Below, in pieces: positions 47,201 to 54,926 of a stretch of 64,000 bases of DNA. The stretch is from contig NZ_AYOZ01000034.1 of assembly GCF_000508165.1 (NCBI RefSeq), forward strand, positions 229,934 to 293,933. Direction: 5' to 3'. This DNA comes from Marinomonas profundimaris (lineage in GTDB: Bacteria; Pseudomonadota; Gammaproteobacteria; Pseudomonadales; Marinomonadaceae). The translations under genes and the position numbers were made by a program. The notes beneath the pieces are model-generated. The model was not told where the DNA came from and made no database searches. It saw only the letters and a program-made list of their open reading frames with translations. Within the stretch, counting starts at the first letter, position 1; each line of letters starts with the position of its first letter.

Positions 47201-47315
47201 CCGCCACATTGATGCTATTTTTGCTGCGGATCCGCCCACTTTCTAAACATAAAAAACCCGCTTGCATCAAAAAAACAAACGCGGCAGCCACTAACAACCA
47301 ATAGAATTCAGCCAT
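44259..47315 (-). CDS. Ammonium channel (Amt) fused to PAS, GGDEF and EAL domains
   Basis: 1018 aa. About residues 1-390 are an Amt/Rh channel with 11 helices and both pore histidines: STVVHSVGGW and DDALDVVPAHLFAG. After a linker comes a PAS domain (ILNSSMDCIVTINRFG). The GGDEF domain keeps an intact ARWGGDEF, but has DSRD instead of the RxxD inhibitory site. The EAL domain has EALIRW, EIEITEG, DDFGTGYSSLSYL, LKIDQSFV and EGVETASQ, so phosphodiesterase residues are present. It probably links ammonium at the membrane to c-di-GMP levels. ATG 47315 has AGGA five bases upstream; it begins the first Amt helix. No glnK lies beside it. Confidence 0.92.
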   Translation of the reverse strand: MAEFYWLLVAAAFVFLMQAGFLCLESGRIRSKNSINVAAKNISDFIISTTLFWFFGFGIMFGDSVAGLFGVSDFLFDDKHTSWEVSFFIFQMMFCGTAATLTSGAVAERMTFIGYLAITAVLSAFIYPIVGHWAWSGVYPSEGPRGWLESLGFVDFAGSTVVHSVGGWVALAAIMIIGPRLGRFEQGIRLPPGNNLPLSALGTLLIWFGWIGFNGGSTLALTDDVPIIILNTFISAAWGGLIAAGINYFRDGYVEVGFVLNGTIAGLVGITASCHVVSPGASVVIGGVSGVVVYYGSLLMERWRLDDALDVVPAHLFAGIWGTLSVALFGKADKIDNGLSFIEQLWVQATGIVVIGVYCFVVGYACMWLLNRFMPLRASKEQEEQGLNVAEHRATTELFDLLTSMQYQQNNADFSTPVPEEPFTEVGQIARKYNQVIGRVSSEISQRDDALTRFQESEMRKSAILNSSMDCIVTINRFGSVMEFNPAAERTFGCLKKQVEGKSFIGLFILEEDRQKIFESLNSGFSSSSGLILNRRNPFRLQRGQNHHFPAEIAITKANSEPSVESEYTLHIRDMTRHMKLQERLKFLAYSDPLTSLYNRTYLMDALVGALLFATKQKTSVGLLFLDLDNFKIINDTLGHKAGDELLCEVARRLITVSDSRDVIARWGGDEFVFMMTEQVTEHQLEKRAQDILNVMRMPVQLNGQHLTIPTSIGISFSDDQGVNADKLIQQADIAMYCAKEKGRDNAQFFTPEMASVVTKKFGFESEINEALSLGHFFLVYQPKVFMEKARVLGMEALIRWNHPTKGLISPVEFIPIAEESSLIIKIDEWVIDQTLKQQNIWRDQGLTILPVAVNLSGRHLVSDSLVAYISEKLEHYGIEGRLLEIEITEGILLQDIQRCIEVMAELKALDIKISVDDFGTGYSSLSYLKRLPLDTLKIDQSFVEECDSHIEDTKICETIIHLARNLELTIVAEGVETASQAEMLRSLGCEIFQGYFFHKPMKSHELATLLAKDSVEA

Positions 47316-47504
47316 ACACATCCTAAAACCAAAAAAGCGCACCAAAAGGATTCGCCCAATTCTAGACCGCACAACTGACGCTCACTAAAGTAACTATCTC
47401 AGCCAGAAAATAACCATGCGAAACAAAGAATTGAGCTCACTATAAACACATTCAATAGTTAAGCCAACTTTCGACGCCATCTCCGATATGTCATGCCATA
47501 AAAC

Positions 47505-47531
47505 ACAAAAAGCCACCCGAAGGTGGCTTTT
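47505..47531 (-). terminator. Terminator of the tubulin-like gene
   Basis: Minus strand AAAAGCCACC, TTCG loop, GGTGGCTTTTTG. Same CCACC-TTCG-GGTGG core as the ssrA terminator hit by the IS. Confidence 0.85.
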
Positions 47532-47572
47532 GAAAATGAAAGTATCAAAACGGTTTACACCGCTATACTAAC

Positions 47573-49600
47573 CTAACCATTAAGTGTAAGAACGTTAGTT
47601 TTACTAATGCGATGGCGATAAATTTCACGAAGATACTTAATCGCATTCTTCACATTATTAATGTCCAAGCGAATATCATTTATAGAAACAAAACGTTGGC
47701 TGTTATCAATCAATTCACGATATTTTTTCTCGTACATTGGCTTAATGGCATACCAGTTTGTGTCCAAAATTTTCGCTGGGTTCTCATACGTCGTAAAGTA
47801 TTTATCCACCAACGACTCATCGAATTCATCGTCTTGAATCATTTTAATGATGGCGTTATCAATTTCATCTGTGTATCGGTAATCATCACGAGCAAAACAG
47901 CGCTTCATGTAAGCCACCATCAGCGTTAAGAAATCATCACTCAAACATGGGCTTTTTGCGATCAACGTTGTTAAAGACAAGTTAGCTGAAGCGCCGATAA
48001 CCAACGCATAACGCTTTAATGTGGTATTCGGGCATAAACGGTTCAAGTGCATTTTCAAACGATTCAATGCCGTAAAGGACAATTTATAGTCTCGAGGCAA
48101 AGAAATAATAGAAACGATGGACGAACAGTTTTTGAAGAAATGCAAATGATTCAATGTACTCGCATCATAGCCACTTTTACGGTAATTCTTAATCGCTTCT
48201 CGGTATCGCTCAGATTCAACCGGTAACACACTGACACCTTCAATAGCCGAAGTATCATTATTAAAGTGTGGTAATTCGATAGAACGACAAAACAAATCAT
48301 CAATATCTACGCTGTCTTGATGCGTACCTTCATTCACCACGCTTTCAGCATAAGCGACCGCGACCGGACCCGCCAAACTCATAAACAGATCATTCGCATC
48401 CAAACGGATGGTTTCAGCAATATCAATACCGGCACGACGAAAGTAATCTTCATCGTAATCGGTCGTAACGGCTTGCGCGGTTAAGATGTTGAAAATTTGC
48501 TGAGAAATATACTGATTGGCGTATTTTTCCATTGTGTTGACATCAATGTTGTCCGCGTCACCACCGTCTTCTTCTTCGGCATAACGCATAATGTCGTTGG
48601 AAATTAACATCATTGAATTCCAAGGGCGAATACGTTCCATGACATCTGCAGGTACTTCGTCTTCTTCACGCTCTTCGTTATAAGAAAAATTCCATTCTTC
48701 AGATATGTATTTCGTTAACAAACGCCCAGCATTAATGTGTAACGCTTCTGAGATTTCCACGTTCTTGCCAGAAATATTAGGGAGAATACAAATACCTGAA
48801 GTGAAAATAGGCTCAAATACAAAGCTATGACGTTTATCAGCCATTTGAGCTTGATCAGAGCGATAGTCAAACGTTTTGCTCAAGTAAGAAAATTGCTGCG
48901 CAAGACCAAATTCAGACGCCATGCCAGAGCCCGTACCACCACCAGCACTGAAAATATAAAAATAGAGACGTGACTGATTCGCTTTAATACCACAGGAATC
49001 AACCAGATAAGAATGCATTTGCTTCCAGCTTTCATTGCGGAATGTCGTTGCGTCCTTATTAAGAATTATTTTCGCAAGATACTGACCTAAAATAGGCGCA
49101 TTACCGGCACCACCAGCATGCACTTCAGACAGGTCCATTATTTGAAGTTTAGTGTATTCCTCTAAGAACTTGGCACGACCTTCTTGGTTAGAAAAGCGAA
49201 TACGTCCTTCAATATCTTTATCCAAGTCGCCCAGTAATACGATAGGCTCAATTAAGAAAACGGGTTTAAAACCGTCTTTTCCTTCCATGGGCAAATGCTT
49301 ACGAATCCAACGCATTGGGCGGAACTCTCGTTCCACATCTAATAATTCTTGGTTTTCCACTTCACGCATATAGTTGGTTCTTGCATCATAGACTAGCGAT
49401 GCAACATCCAACGCGATGTTGGAGCCGCAGCGACCCAAACCAATCAAGCAAACAGACGGAAACACCTGATCATTAATGCCAGTTTCTTCGGTGAGTTGCG
49501 GATGTATTCGATTACGAACGATATCTAAATTTTCTAAGATTTGCTCTAGGTTAGTCTCAGTAAAATAAAGGTGTTCTATTGGGAGATTTTCTTGGCTCAT
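47573..49600 (-). CDS. Stand-alone FtsZ/tubulin-superfamily GTPase
   Basis: 675 aa, nearly twice the length of FtsZ. Nucleotide-binding loops of the superfamily are visible: CLIGLGRCGSNIA (residues 51-63, T1), HAGGAGNAPILG (161-172, T3-like), FSAGGGTGSGMASEF (217-231, the tubulin signature), WNSMMLISNDIMRY (327-340, matching the VIPND strand). The T7 loop is probably IRLDANDL (398-405), with both catalytic aspartates kept but the FtsZ asparagine replaced by arginine. Large acidic insertions (about 300-360) and a C-terminal alpha/beta part of ~270 residues follow. No membrane helix. It resembles the bacterial Tubulin_2 / FtsZ-like groups of unknown role. AAGGA lies six bases before ATG 49600. 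Monocistronic. Confidence 0.85.
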   Translation of the reverse strand: MSQENLPIEHLYFTETNLEQILENLDIVRNRIHPQLTEETGINDQVFPSVCLIGLGRCGSNIALDVASLVYDARTNYMREVENQELLDVEREFRPMRWIRKHLPMEGKDGFKPVFLIEPIVLLGDLDKDIEGRIRFSNQEGRAKFLEEYTKLQIMDLSEVHAGGAGNAPILGQYLAKIILNKDATTFRNESWKQMHSYLVDSCGIKANQSRLYFYIFSAGGGTGSGMASEFGLAQQFSYLSKTFDYRSDQAQMADKRHSFVFEPIFTSGICILPNISGKNVEISEALHINAGRLLTKYISEEWNFSYNEEREEDEVPADVMERIRPWNSMMLISNDIMRYAEEEDGGDADNIDVNTMEKYANQYISQQIFNILTAQAVTTDYDEDYFRRAGIDIAETIRLDANDLFMSLAGPVAVAYAESVVNEGTHQDSVDIDDLFCRSIELPHFNNDTSAIEGVSVLPVESERYREAIKNYRKSGYDASTLNHLHFFKNCSSIVSIISLPRDYKLSFTALNRLKMHLNRLCPNTTLKRYALVIGASANLSLTTLIAKSPCLSDDFLTLMVAYMKRCFARDDYRYTDEIDNAIIKMIQDDEFDESLVDKYFTTYENPAKILDTNWYAIKPMYEKKYRELIDNSQRFVSINDIRLDINNVKNAIKYLREIYRHRISKTNVLTLNG

Positions 49601-49955
49601 GCGGCATCCTTTTTGAAGCAAATTACTTACAACAGAGAATCATTCACGTTATCAACAGGATATAAAGTAGAATGTCCCTCTGTTAAATGCTCTATTATTA
49701 GTTAACTTATTGACAGACAATATCATCCTTATATGTCAATGACACTAATATGGTGAATGAGAGTATAAAATAAATAGGAAATGGAAAGGAATTCAATGAG
49801 AATTTAAGTCATTGTTAATTAATGCTCCGTTTCCCACTCACATTTACACACGCCTTCACTTGCTCATAAACACATTCACAAATTAACAACAAAAACACAC
49901 CAAGCTCATTTTTTGTACTATGCTTTAAGGGGTAGTAACTTAAACCATTATCTGG
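49601..49955. promoter_or_regulatory. Intergenic region before the tubulin-like gene
   Basis: 355 AT-rich bases. A perfect 7-base inverted repeat ATTGACA / TGTCAAT at 49709-49740 lies about 110 bases before the GTPase start; each arm contains a TTGACA, but no -10 lies at the right distance. No further feature recognised. Confidence 0.4.
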
Positions 49956-50258
49956 GTGACTGTTTTGTCCATTTCATCAGTAGCACCAAGCAACCGTTTG
50001 TATTTTCCTACTTTGCCGGTACAGGCAGATACTCAGGCGCGCTCAGATTCTCAAAAATCACAAGATCCTGTTCAACTATCGGATCAAGCGAAACAATTAC
50101 TATCCGCTCAACTCCAACCTGAGAAATCAGAAGAAAAAGACGATACTAGAAAAGAGTCTGTCCAAGTATCATCCAGTATTGGACGAGTTTCCCGTATTAC
50201 GGGATTGCAACGAGAAGAAGTCGCGGCACTGTACCGTTCGATTGATAAATTAACCTAA
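49956..50258 (+). CDS. Small hydrophilic protein of unknown function
   Basis: About 100 aa, no signal peptide or helix. The N-terminal two thirds are low-complexity and polar (QADTQARSDSQKSQDPVQ, then KSEEKDDTRKES); the C-terminus SSIGRVSRITGLQREEVAAL ends as a compact helix that looks like the conserved part. The start is uncertain: GTG at 49956, or TTG at 49965, which has GGGTGA five bases upstream. DPVQLSDQAKQLL recalls short flagellar regulatory proteins such as FlgM, but that is weak. Divergent from the tubulin-like gene and convergent with ppx. Confidence 0.5.
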   Translation: MTVLSISSVAPSNRLYFPTLPVQADTQARSDSQKSQDPVQLSDQAKQLLSAQLQPEKSEEKDDTRKESVQVSSSIGRVSRITGLQREEVAALYRSIDKLT

Positions 50259-50299
50259 CCAACCAAAAATAAACACTGTGCACAGATAGACGCTAACCT

Positions 50300-51817
50300 T
50301 TAGCTAAAAGTCAGCTCGTACCCATCTGCGACTAATGAATCCGCTTCACGTTGTAAGTTTGCTAACGTTAACGGTCTACTGTTTAACCATTCAGGTAAGA
50401 ATTCAGCGTGTAAGGTTTTATTATCTGCTTTCAGGGTGAAAATAGGCATATCGCCTTCTTTCCTATCATGATGCAGTAAAATAGACAGTCTCAATATAAT
50501 AGACAGCCGATCTAAATCTTGCTGATCGCTTTTTGTAAAACGATAATCCAACGATTGAGTGAACTTACGTCGATGTCGCAAGATTAAATTTGCCAGTGCC
50601 TGCTGCTCTTGTTGGGAAAATCCCGGCATGTCTGATTCACTGATAATATAAGCACCATGCTTATGATATCGGCTATGTGAAATACCGAGTCCGACTTCAT
50701 GCAGTAAACCTGCCCATCTCAGTAAATCCTCACTGGAAATGCTATTTAAGTTCCAAGATTCTTTCACCTGAGCCAACGCAGACAATGCTGTATTCGTGAC
50801 TAGCTTCGCTTGCTCTGTGTCAATGTGGTACTGATTTAACATATAGTTAACCGTACGCTCACGAATGTCCGTCTCTGCGTAGCGACCCATGATGTCATAA
50901 AGCACGCCTTCTCTTAATGCACCATTTGAAAAGTCCATTTGCTTAATATCAAAGCATTCAAACACAGCCGTTAATATGGCGATACCTGCGGCAAAAGTGC
51001 TTTTACGCTCAGGTTTTAGGCCTAACAAATCAATATTATCGACATGACCTGCCAAAAATAATGCTTTTTGTATCTGTTTAAGCGTTTTTAGCGTAATGCC
51101 TTTTTTACCCCAATTGTTTTCCTTAACAATATTAAACGCCGCTTTAATGGTGCCAGAGGAGCCAATGGAGACCTCCCACGTTTCATCAAGGTAATCGTCT
51201 TGGATACTGAGGAGCTCTAAACGTGCAGCGGTAACCGCTTTCTGAAAATTCGACTTGTTAATCGTGCCATCATCAAAGAAACGTTGCTTGAAACTTACAC
51301 ACCCCATGTGAAGACTTTCCGTTAATATTGGTTCTAGTTGTTTACCAATAATAAACTCTGTACTGCCACCACCGATGTCAACCACTAAGCGTTTGGCATC
51401 ACCATGATCCATGGTTCTGGAAACGCCAACATAAATAAGACGCGCCTCTTCTCGACCAGCGATAATTTCAACTGGGTGACTCATAATATCCATCGCTTTG
51501 CCAATAAAGTCATAACGATTCTTGGCAACCCTCAGTGCATTCGTCCCAACCACTCGAACAGAGCCTGGCGGCATGTCTTCAATAACTTGTGCGAACTGAG
51601 CAAGGCAATCCAAACCTCTCTGCTGCGCGGCATCGTCTAAACGTTCATCAACCAATCCTGCGGCCAGCTGAACTTTTTCCCCAAACTCTCCGGTGATACG
51701 TAACTGCCCATGGGTAACTTGAGCCACAACCATATGAAAGCTATTCGACCCAAGATCGATAGCCGCTATTTTTTCAAAGGGAAAGTCATGAGATTGTTGC
51801 AAAAAGAGTGATTGCAT
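50300..51817 (-). CDS. ppx: Exopolyphosphatase (Ppx/GppA family)
   Basis: 505 aa ASKHA-fold phosphatase that releases phosphate from long polyphosphate chains. The first phosphate loop is IAAIDLGSNSFHMVVAQ, the second LVVDIGGGSTEFIIG; the C-terminal HD-like part starts at about residue 310 with GLLHEVGLGISHSRYHKHGAYI. Length fits Ppx, although guanosine pentaphosphatase GppA is close in sequence. Ppk1 lies 10 kb away on the other strand. Monocistronic. Confidence 0.9.
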   Translation of the reverse strand: MQSLFLQQSHDFPFEKIAAIDLGSNSFHMVVAQVTHGQLRITGEFGEKVQLAAGLVDERLDDAAQQRGLDCLAQFAQVIEDMPPGSVRVVGTNALRVAKNRYDFIGKAMDIMSHPVEIIAGREEARLIYVGVSRTMDHGDAKRLVVDIGGGSTEFIIGKQLEPILTESLHMGCVSFKQRFFDDGTINKSNFQKAVTAARLELLSIQDDYLDETWEVSIGSSGTIKAAFNIVKENNWGKKGITLKTLKQIQKALFLAGHVDNIDLLGLKPERKSTFAAGIAILTAVFECFDIKQMDFSNGALREGVLYDIMGRYAETDIRERTVNYMLNQYHIDTEQAKLVTNTALSALAQVKESWNLNSISSEDLLRWAGLLHEVGLGISHSRYHKHGAYIISESDMPGFSQQEQQALANLILRHRRKFTQSLDYRFTKSDQQDLDRLSIILRLSILLHHDRKEGDMPIFTLKADNKTLHAEFLPEWLNSRPLTLANLQREADSLVADGYELTFS

Positions 51818-52348
51818 TCAAAAAGCCTTATCTTGCAGGAGTCTTAATATGGACAAGAGTATATCAGTTACTTGCCTATGTCATTGGCAACAAAACCCTA
51901 AAAACAGCCGTCTTTTAAAGGATTTTTTAATGAATTTTCCGGTTTTTTCCCGAAAATCAAGCGTCATTAATGCACTAAAAGTAAAAAAACAACCTCTGAA
52001 AACCTTATAAAACCTATCTTTGATCAAAAAATTATCAGAAAATGTTTTTTTCCTAAGTTTCACTATAGACCTCGCCTTTAAGTCGAACTATAGTATGGAT
52101 GGTCTTAACAGTGATAAAGCAGTAATCAAATCACGTTTAGATTCCAATCAAATTGTTTCGCGCTGTATTGGCTTTTGGCCCTACCCGGGCTAGTTTAAAC
52201 CAGAACACACTTCTAACCATGTTGTTTTGCGTTTTGGTGCCGAGTAGCTGATACATTGTAAAATACTTCCAGACACAAATTATTGTTACTAAATTATTAA
52301 CTCTAATTCCGTCAATTTTCCTCAATTGAGCTAATACAAAACCCATTT
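51818..52348 (+). promoter_or_regulatory. Long rho leader and intergenic region
   Basis: 531 bases without a credible gene between divergent ppx and rho. A plausible promoter is TAGACC (52066-52071), 17 bases, TATAGT (52089-52094), which would give a leader of about 250 nt, in line with the long autoregulated rho leader of E. coli. Thioredoxin, often next to rho in gammaproteobacteria, is absent. Confidence 0.45.
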
Positions 52349-53614
52349 ATGAACCTTACCGACTTAAAACAGAAATCAGTACACGAACTTTTAGAAATCG
52401 CATCAGAAATGGGCCTAGACAATATGGCTCGTTCTCGCAAACAAGATGTTATTTTCTCGATCCTAAAGCGTCATGCGAAAGGTGGGGAAGACATTTATGG
52501 CGACGGTATCTTAGAGATTCTACAAGATGGCTTTGGCTTCCTACGTTCACCTGACTGCTCATACTTGGCAGGCCCGGACGATATTTATGTTTCACCAAGC
52601 CAAATTAGACGCTTTAATCTTCGCACAGGCGACACTATTGCCGGCAAGATTCGTCCACCAAAGGATGGCGAACGCTACTTCGCGCTTTTAAAAGTGAATG
52701 AAATCAACTTTGATAAGCCAGAAAGCGTTCGTAATAAAATTCTTTTTGAAAACCTAACGCCTTTATTTCCTGATGAACGTCTATTGATGGAAGCAGGAAA
52801 CGGTTCTACTGAAGATGTCACTTCACGTATTATTGATCTTGTTGCTCCTATGGGTAAGGGTCAGCGTGCTTTGGTCGTTTCTCCGCCAAAAGCGGGTAAA
52901 ACATTCATGCTGCAAAACATCGCAAACGCCATCACTCGTAACAACCCTGAATGTGATTTGATTGTATTACTGATCGATGAACGTCCTGAAGAAGTGACAG
53001 AAATGTCTCGTACCGTTCGTGGTGAAGTGGTTGCCTCTACCTTTGATGAGCCACCAACTCGCCATGTTCAAGTGGCTGAAATGGTAATCGAGAAAGCAAA
53101 ACGCCTTGTCGAACATAAACGTGACGTTGTTATTCTACTAGACTCCATCACTCGTTTGGCTCGTGCCTACAACACCGTCATTCCTTCTTCAGGTAAAGTA
53201 TTGACCGGTGGTGTTGATGCCAACGCATTGGAACGCCCAAAACGCTTCTTTGGTGCCGCACGTAACATTGAAGAAGGCGGAAGTTTGACCATCATCGCGA
53301 CGGCGCTTGTTGATACAGGCTCTAAAATGGATGAAGTTATCTTTGAGGAATTCAAAGGTACGGGTAACTCCGAATTGCATCTTGACCGAAAAATCGCTGA
53401 AAAGCGCACGTTCCCTGCGATTAACATTCGTCGTTCTGGTACTCGTCGTGAAGATTTATTAACGTCTGAAGATGAACTTCAACGCATGTGGATTCTTCGT
53501 AAGCTATTGAATCCTATGGAAGATGTTGCCGCTACGGAATTCCTCATTGACCGCTTGAAAGTCACTCAAACAAACGATGAGTTCTTCCAGTCAATGAAAG
53601 GCAAAAACAAATAA
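52349..53614 (+). CDS. rho: Transcription termination factor Rho
   Basis: 421 aa hexameric RNA helicase. The N-terminal domain ([20 protein letters not shown]) and the RNA-binding cold-shock fold with [14 protein letters not shown] are present; Walker A is [11 protein letters not shown] at about residue 178, Walker [16 protein letters not shown], and the Q and R loops follow. Length and sequence are near the E. coli protein (419 aa). A strong terminator closes the gene. Confidence 0.97.
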   Translation: MNLTDLKQKSVHELLEIASEMGLDNMARSRKQDVIFSILKRHAKGGEDIYGDGILEILQDGFGFLRSPDCSYLAGPDDIYVSPSQIRRFNLRTGDTIAGKIRPPKDGERYFALLKVNEINFDKPESVRNKILFENLTPLFPDERLLMEAGNGSTEDVTSRIIDLVAPMGKGQRALVVSPPKAGKTFMLQNIANAITRNNPECDLIVLLIDERPEEVTEMSRTVRGEVVASTFDEPPTRHVQVAEMVIEKAKRLVEHKRDVVILLDSITRLARAYNTVIPSSGKVLTGGVDANALERPKRFFGAARNIEEGGSLTIIATALVDTGSKMDEVIFEEFKGTGNSELHLDRKIAEKRTFPAINIRRSGTRREDLLTSEDELQRMWILRKLLNPMEDVAATEFLIDRLKVTQTNDEFFQSMKGKNK

Positions 53615-53645
53615 GTAGACATTGCCGCAGCAAGAAGTCTGCAAT

Positions 53646-53677
53646 AAAAAAGCCACTTCATGAAGTGGCTTTTTTTT
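53646..53677 (+). terminator. Terminator of rho
   Basis: 15-bp perfect stem AAAAAGCCACTTCA / TGAAGTGGCTTTTT, continued by a T run. The stem is so tight that the loop is drawn from its central bases. Confidence 0.9.
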
Positions 53678-53759
53678 ACTTATATGACCAACGTATTGCA
53701 TTATCAATGTTCGCCCACTTTTCACTAAGAGTAGTACGACTTAATATCGGAGCCGTCAC

Positions 53760-54479
53760 ATGAAAGAGATTACCGCGAAGGTAAACACCGTTGAACTTAT
53801 TAACAAAGATGTCTACCAAATTAACCTACAAGTAGATGACCTATCTTTCTCAGCAGGTCAGTACCTAATGGTAGTATTACCAACCGGTGAACAGGTTCCT
53901 TACTCTATTGGCAGCGCCCCACACGAATTGCCTCAGGTGATTTTGTATATTCTTGTTTCTGACGTGGCATCATTGGCCAATAAAGTCGTTGAATACATCA
54001 AGTCAAATGCCGAAATTACAATAAAAGCACCAGGCGGCGACTGCCACTCCCATAATCCCGTTTTAGATTCGAATCCAGAACATATTTTACTCATCGCCGG
54101 CGGAACGGGTTTCTCTCAAATAAAAAGCGTATACAGCGATTTGGTTGAGAAAAACTTTCAAGGTAACGTGTCTTTTTATTGGGGACTCAGAAGCGCAGAA
54201 GATGTCTTTGCTCAAGAATGGTTAGAAGAAGCCCATAAATACTCACCGTTCACACTAGACGTCATCGTGAACGAAGAAAGTGACCAGTGGCACGGAAGAA
54301 GCGGCTGGTTATATGAAGCCATTCTGAACGATCACCCGGATCTAAGCAATTGCGTGGCGCTCATCAGTGGTTCAGTAAACATGGTATACGGCACACTGGA
54401 TCAATTAGAGTCCAAAGGCTTGAACAAAGATCGTTGTTTTTCTGATGTTTTTGCTTATGCACCACATCCAGGAAAATAG
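53760..54479 (+). CDS. fre: NAD(P)H-flavin reductase (Fre/FNR type)
   Basis: 239 aa ferredoxin-reductase fold. Residues 1-100 form the flavin-binding barrel with PYSIGSAP, the rest the NAD(P)-binding domain with ILLIAGGTGFSQIKSV and a C-terminal CFSDVFAYAP. Similar to E. coli Fre, which supplies reduced flavin to iron release and other reactions; no iron-sulfur domain is attached. In many gammaproteobacteria fre follows ubiD, which is not seen here. Own promoter after the rho terminator. Confidence 0.85.
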   Translation: MKEITAKVNTVELINKDVYQINLQVDDLSFSAGQYLMVVLPTGEQVPYSIGSAPHELPQVILYILVSDVASLANKVVEYIKSNAEITIKAPGGDCHSHNPVLDSNPEHILLIAGGTGFSQIKSVYSDLVEKNFQGNVSFYWGLRSAEDVFAQEWLEEAHKYSPFTLDVIVNEESDQWHGRSGWLYEAILNDHPDLSNCVALISGSVNMVYGTLDQLESKGLNKDRCFSDVFAYAPHPGK

Positions 54480-54500
54480 ACGCCTTCGATAAAAAAGCAT

Positions 54501-54539
54501 TTAAAAAGGGAGGCAATCTGACATTGCCTCCCTTTTTAA
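54501..54539. terminator. Bidirectional terminator between fre and the yfcL-like gene
   Basis: Perfect 17-bp stem TTAAAAAGGGAGGCAAT / ATTGCCTCCCTTTTTAA with a 5-base loop. Confidence 0.92.
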
Positions 54540-54557
54540 ATAACGTAATCGTTATGA

Positions 54558-54830
54558 TTAAGCAGCATGCTTACAAATTGATTGCCATAGCGTAGTAATA
54601 CTTTCTTGATCCGACTCAGTCACACCTTCTGCCTCTAGTGTTTCTTGCAGAACCCCGCTAAAGGCTTGATCGAATTCATTTTGACCTTCGCCTTCAACAC
54701 TACTGTGCAAACCTAAAAGCCCCAAAAGATAAGCGCAATAAAAAAGTTGATCGCCTTCTTCAGCACCATGTTCAATTTCTCGTAATCTGTCACACAATTG
54801 ATCTGCGCGCTCAGCAAAATTCATTGTCAT
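54558..54830 (-). CDS. YfcL-like small protein
   Basis: 90 aa, acidic and helical, no signal peptide. The pattern GDQLFYCAYLLGLLGLHSSVEGE and the helical tail SDQESITTLWQSICK resemble YfcL of E. coli, whose role is unknown. ATG 54830 is chosen; a TTG at 54842 and a second ATG at 54824 are alternatives. It lies 96 bases after mqo, behind a terminator, and ends at a strong bidirectional hairpin. Confidence 0.6.
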   Translation of the reverse strand: MTMNFAERADQLCDRLREIEHGAEEGDQLFYCAYLLGLLGLHSSVEGEGQNEFDQAFSGVLQETLEAEGVTESDQESITTLWQSICKHAA

Positions 54831-54873
54831 ATTAAGTCTCAAAGTTAGTTCTTTTATTGGCCGTTAAAAATAC

Positions 54874-54906
54874 AAAAAAGCCGGGGAAATGACCCAGCTT
54901 TTTTAT
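54874..54906 (-). terminator. Terminator of mqo
   Basis: AAAAAAGC-CGGG pairs with CCC-AGCTTTTTT with one mismatch (plus strand), A and T runs on both sides. Confidence 0.75.
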
Positions 54907-54926
54907 GTATAGCGAAATCGCTTATT

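Noticed and set aside
51881..52063. 60-codon minus-strand frame in the ppx-rho gap
   Set aside because: Lysine/phenylalanine-rich composition expected of AT-rich noncoding DNA; no ribosome site.
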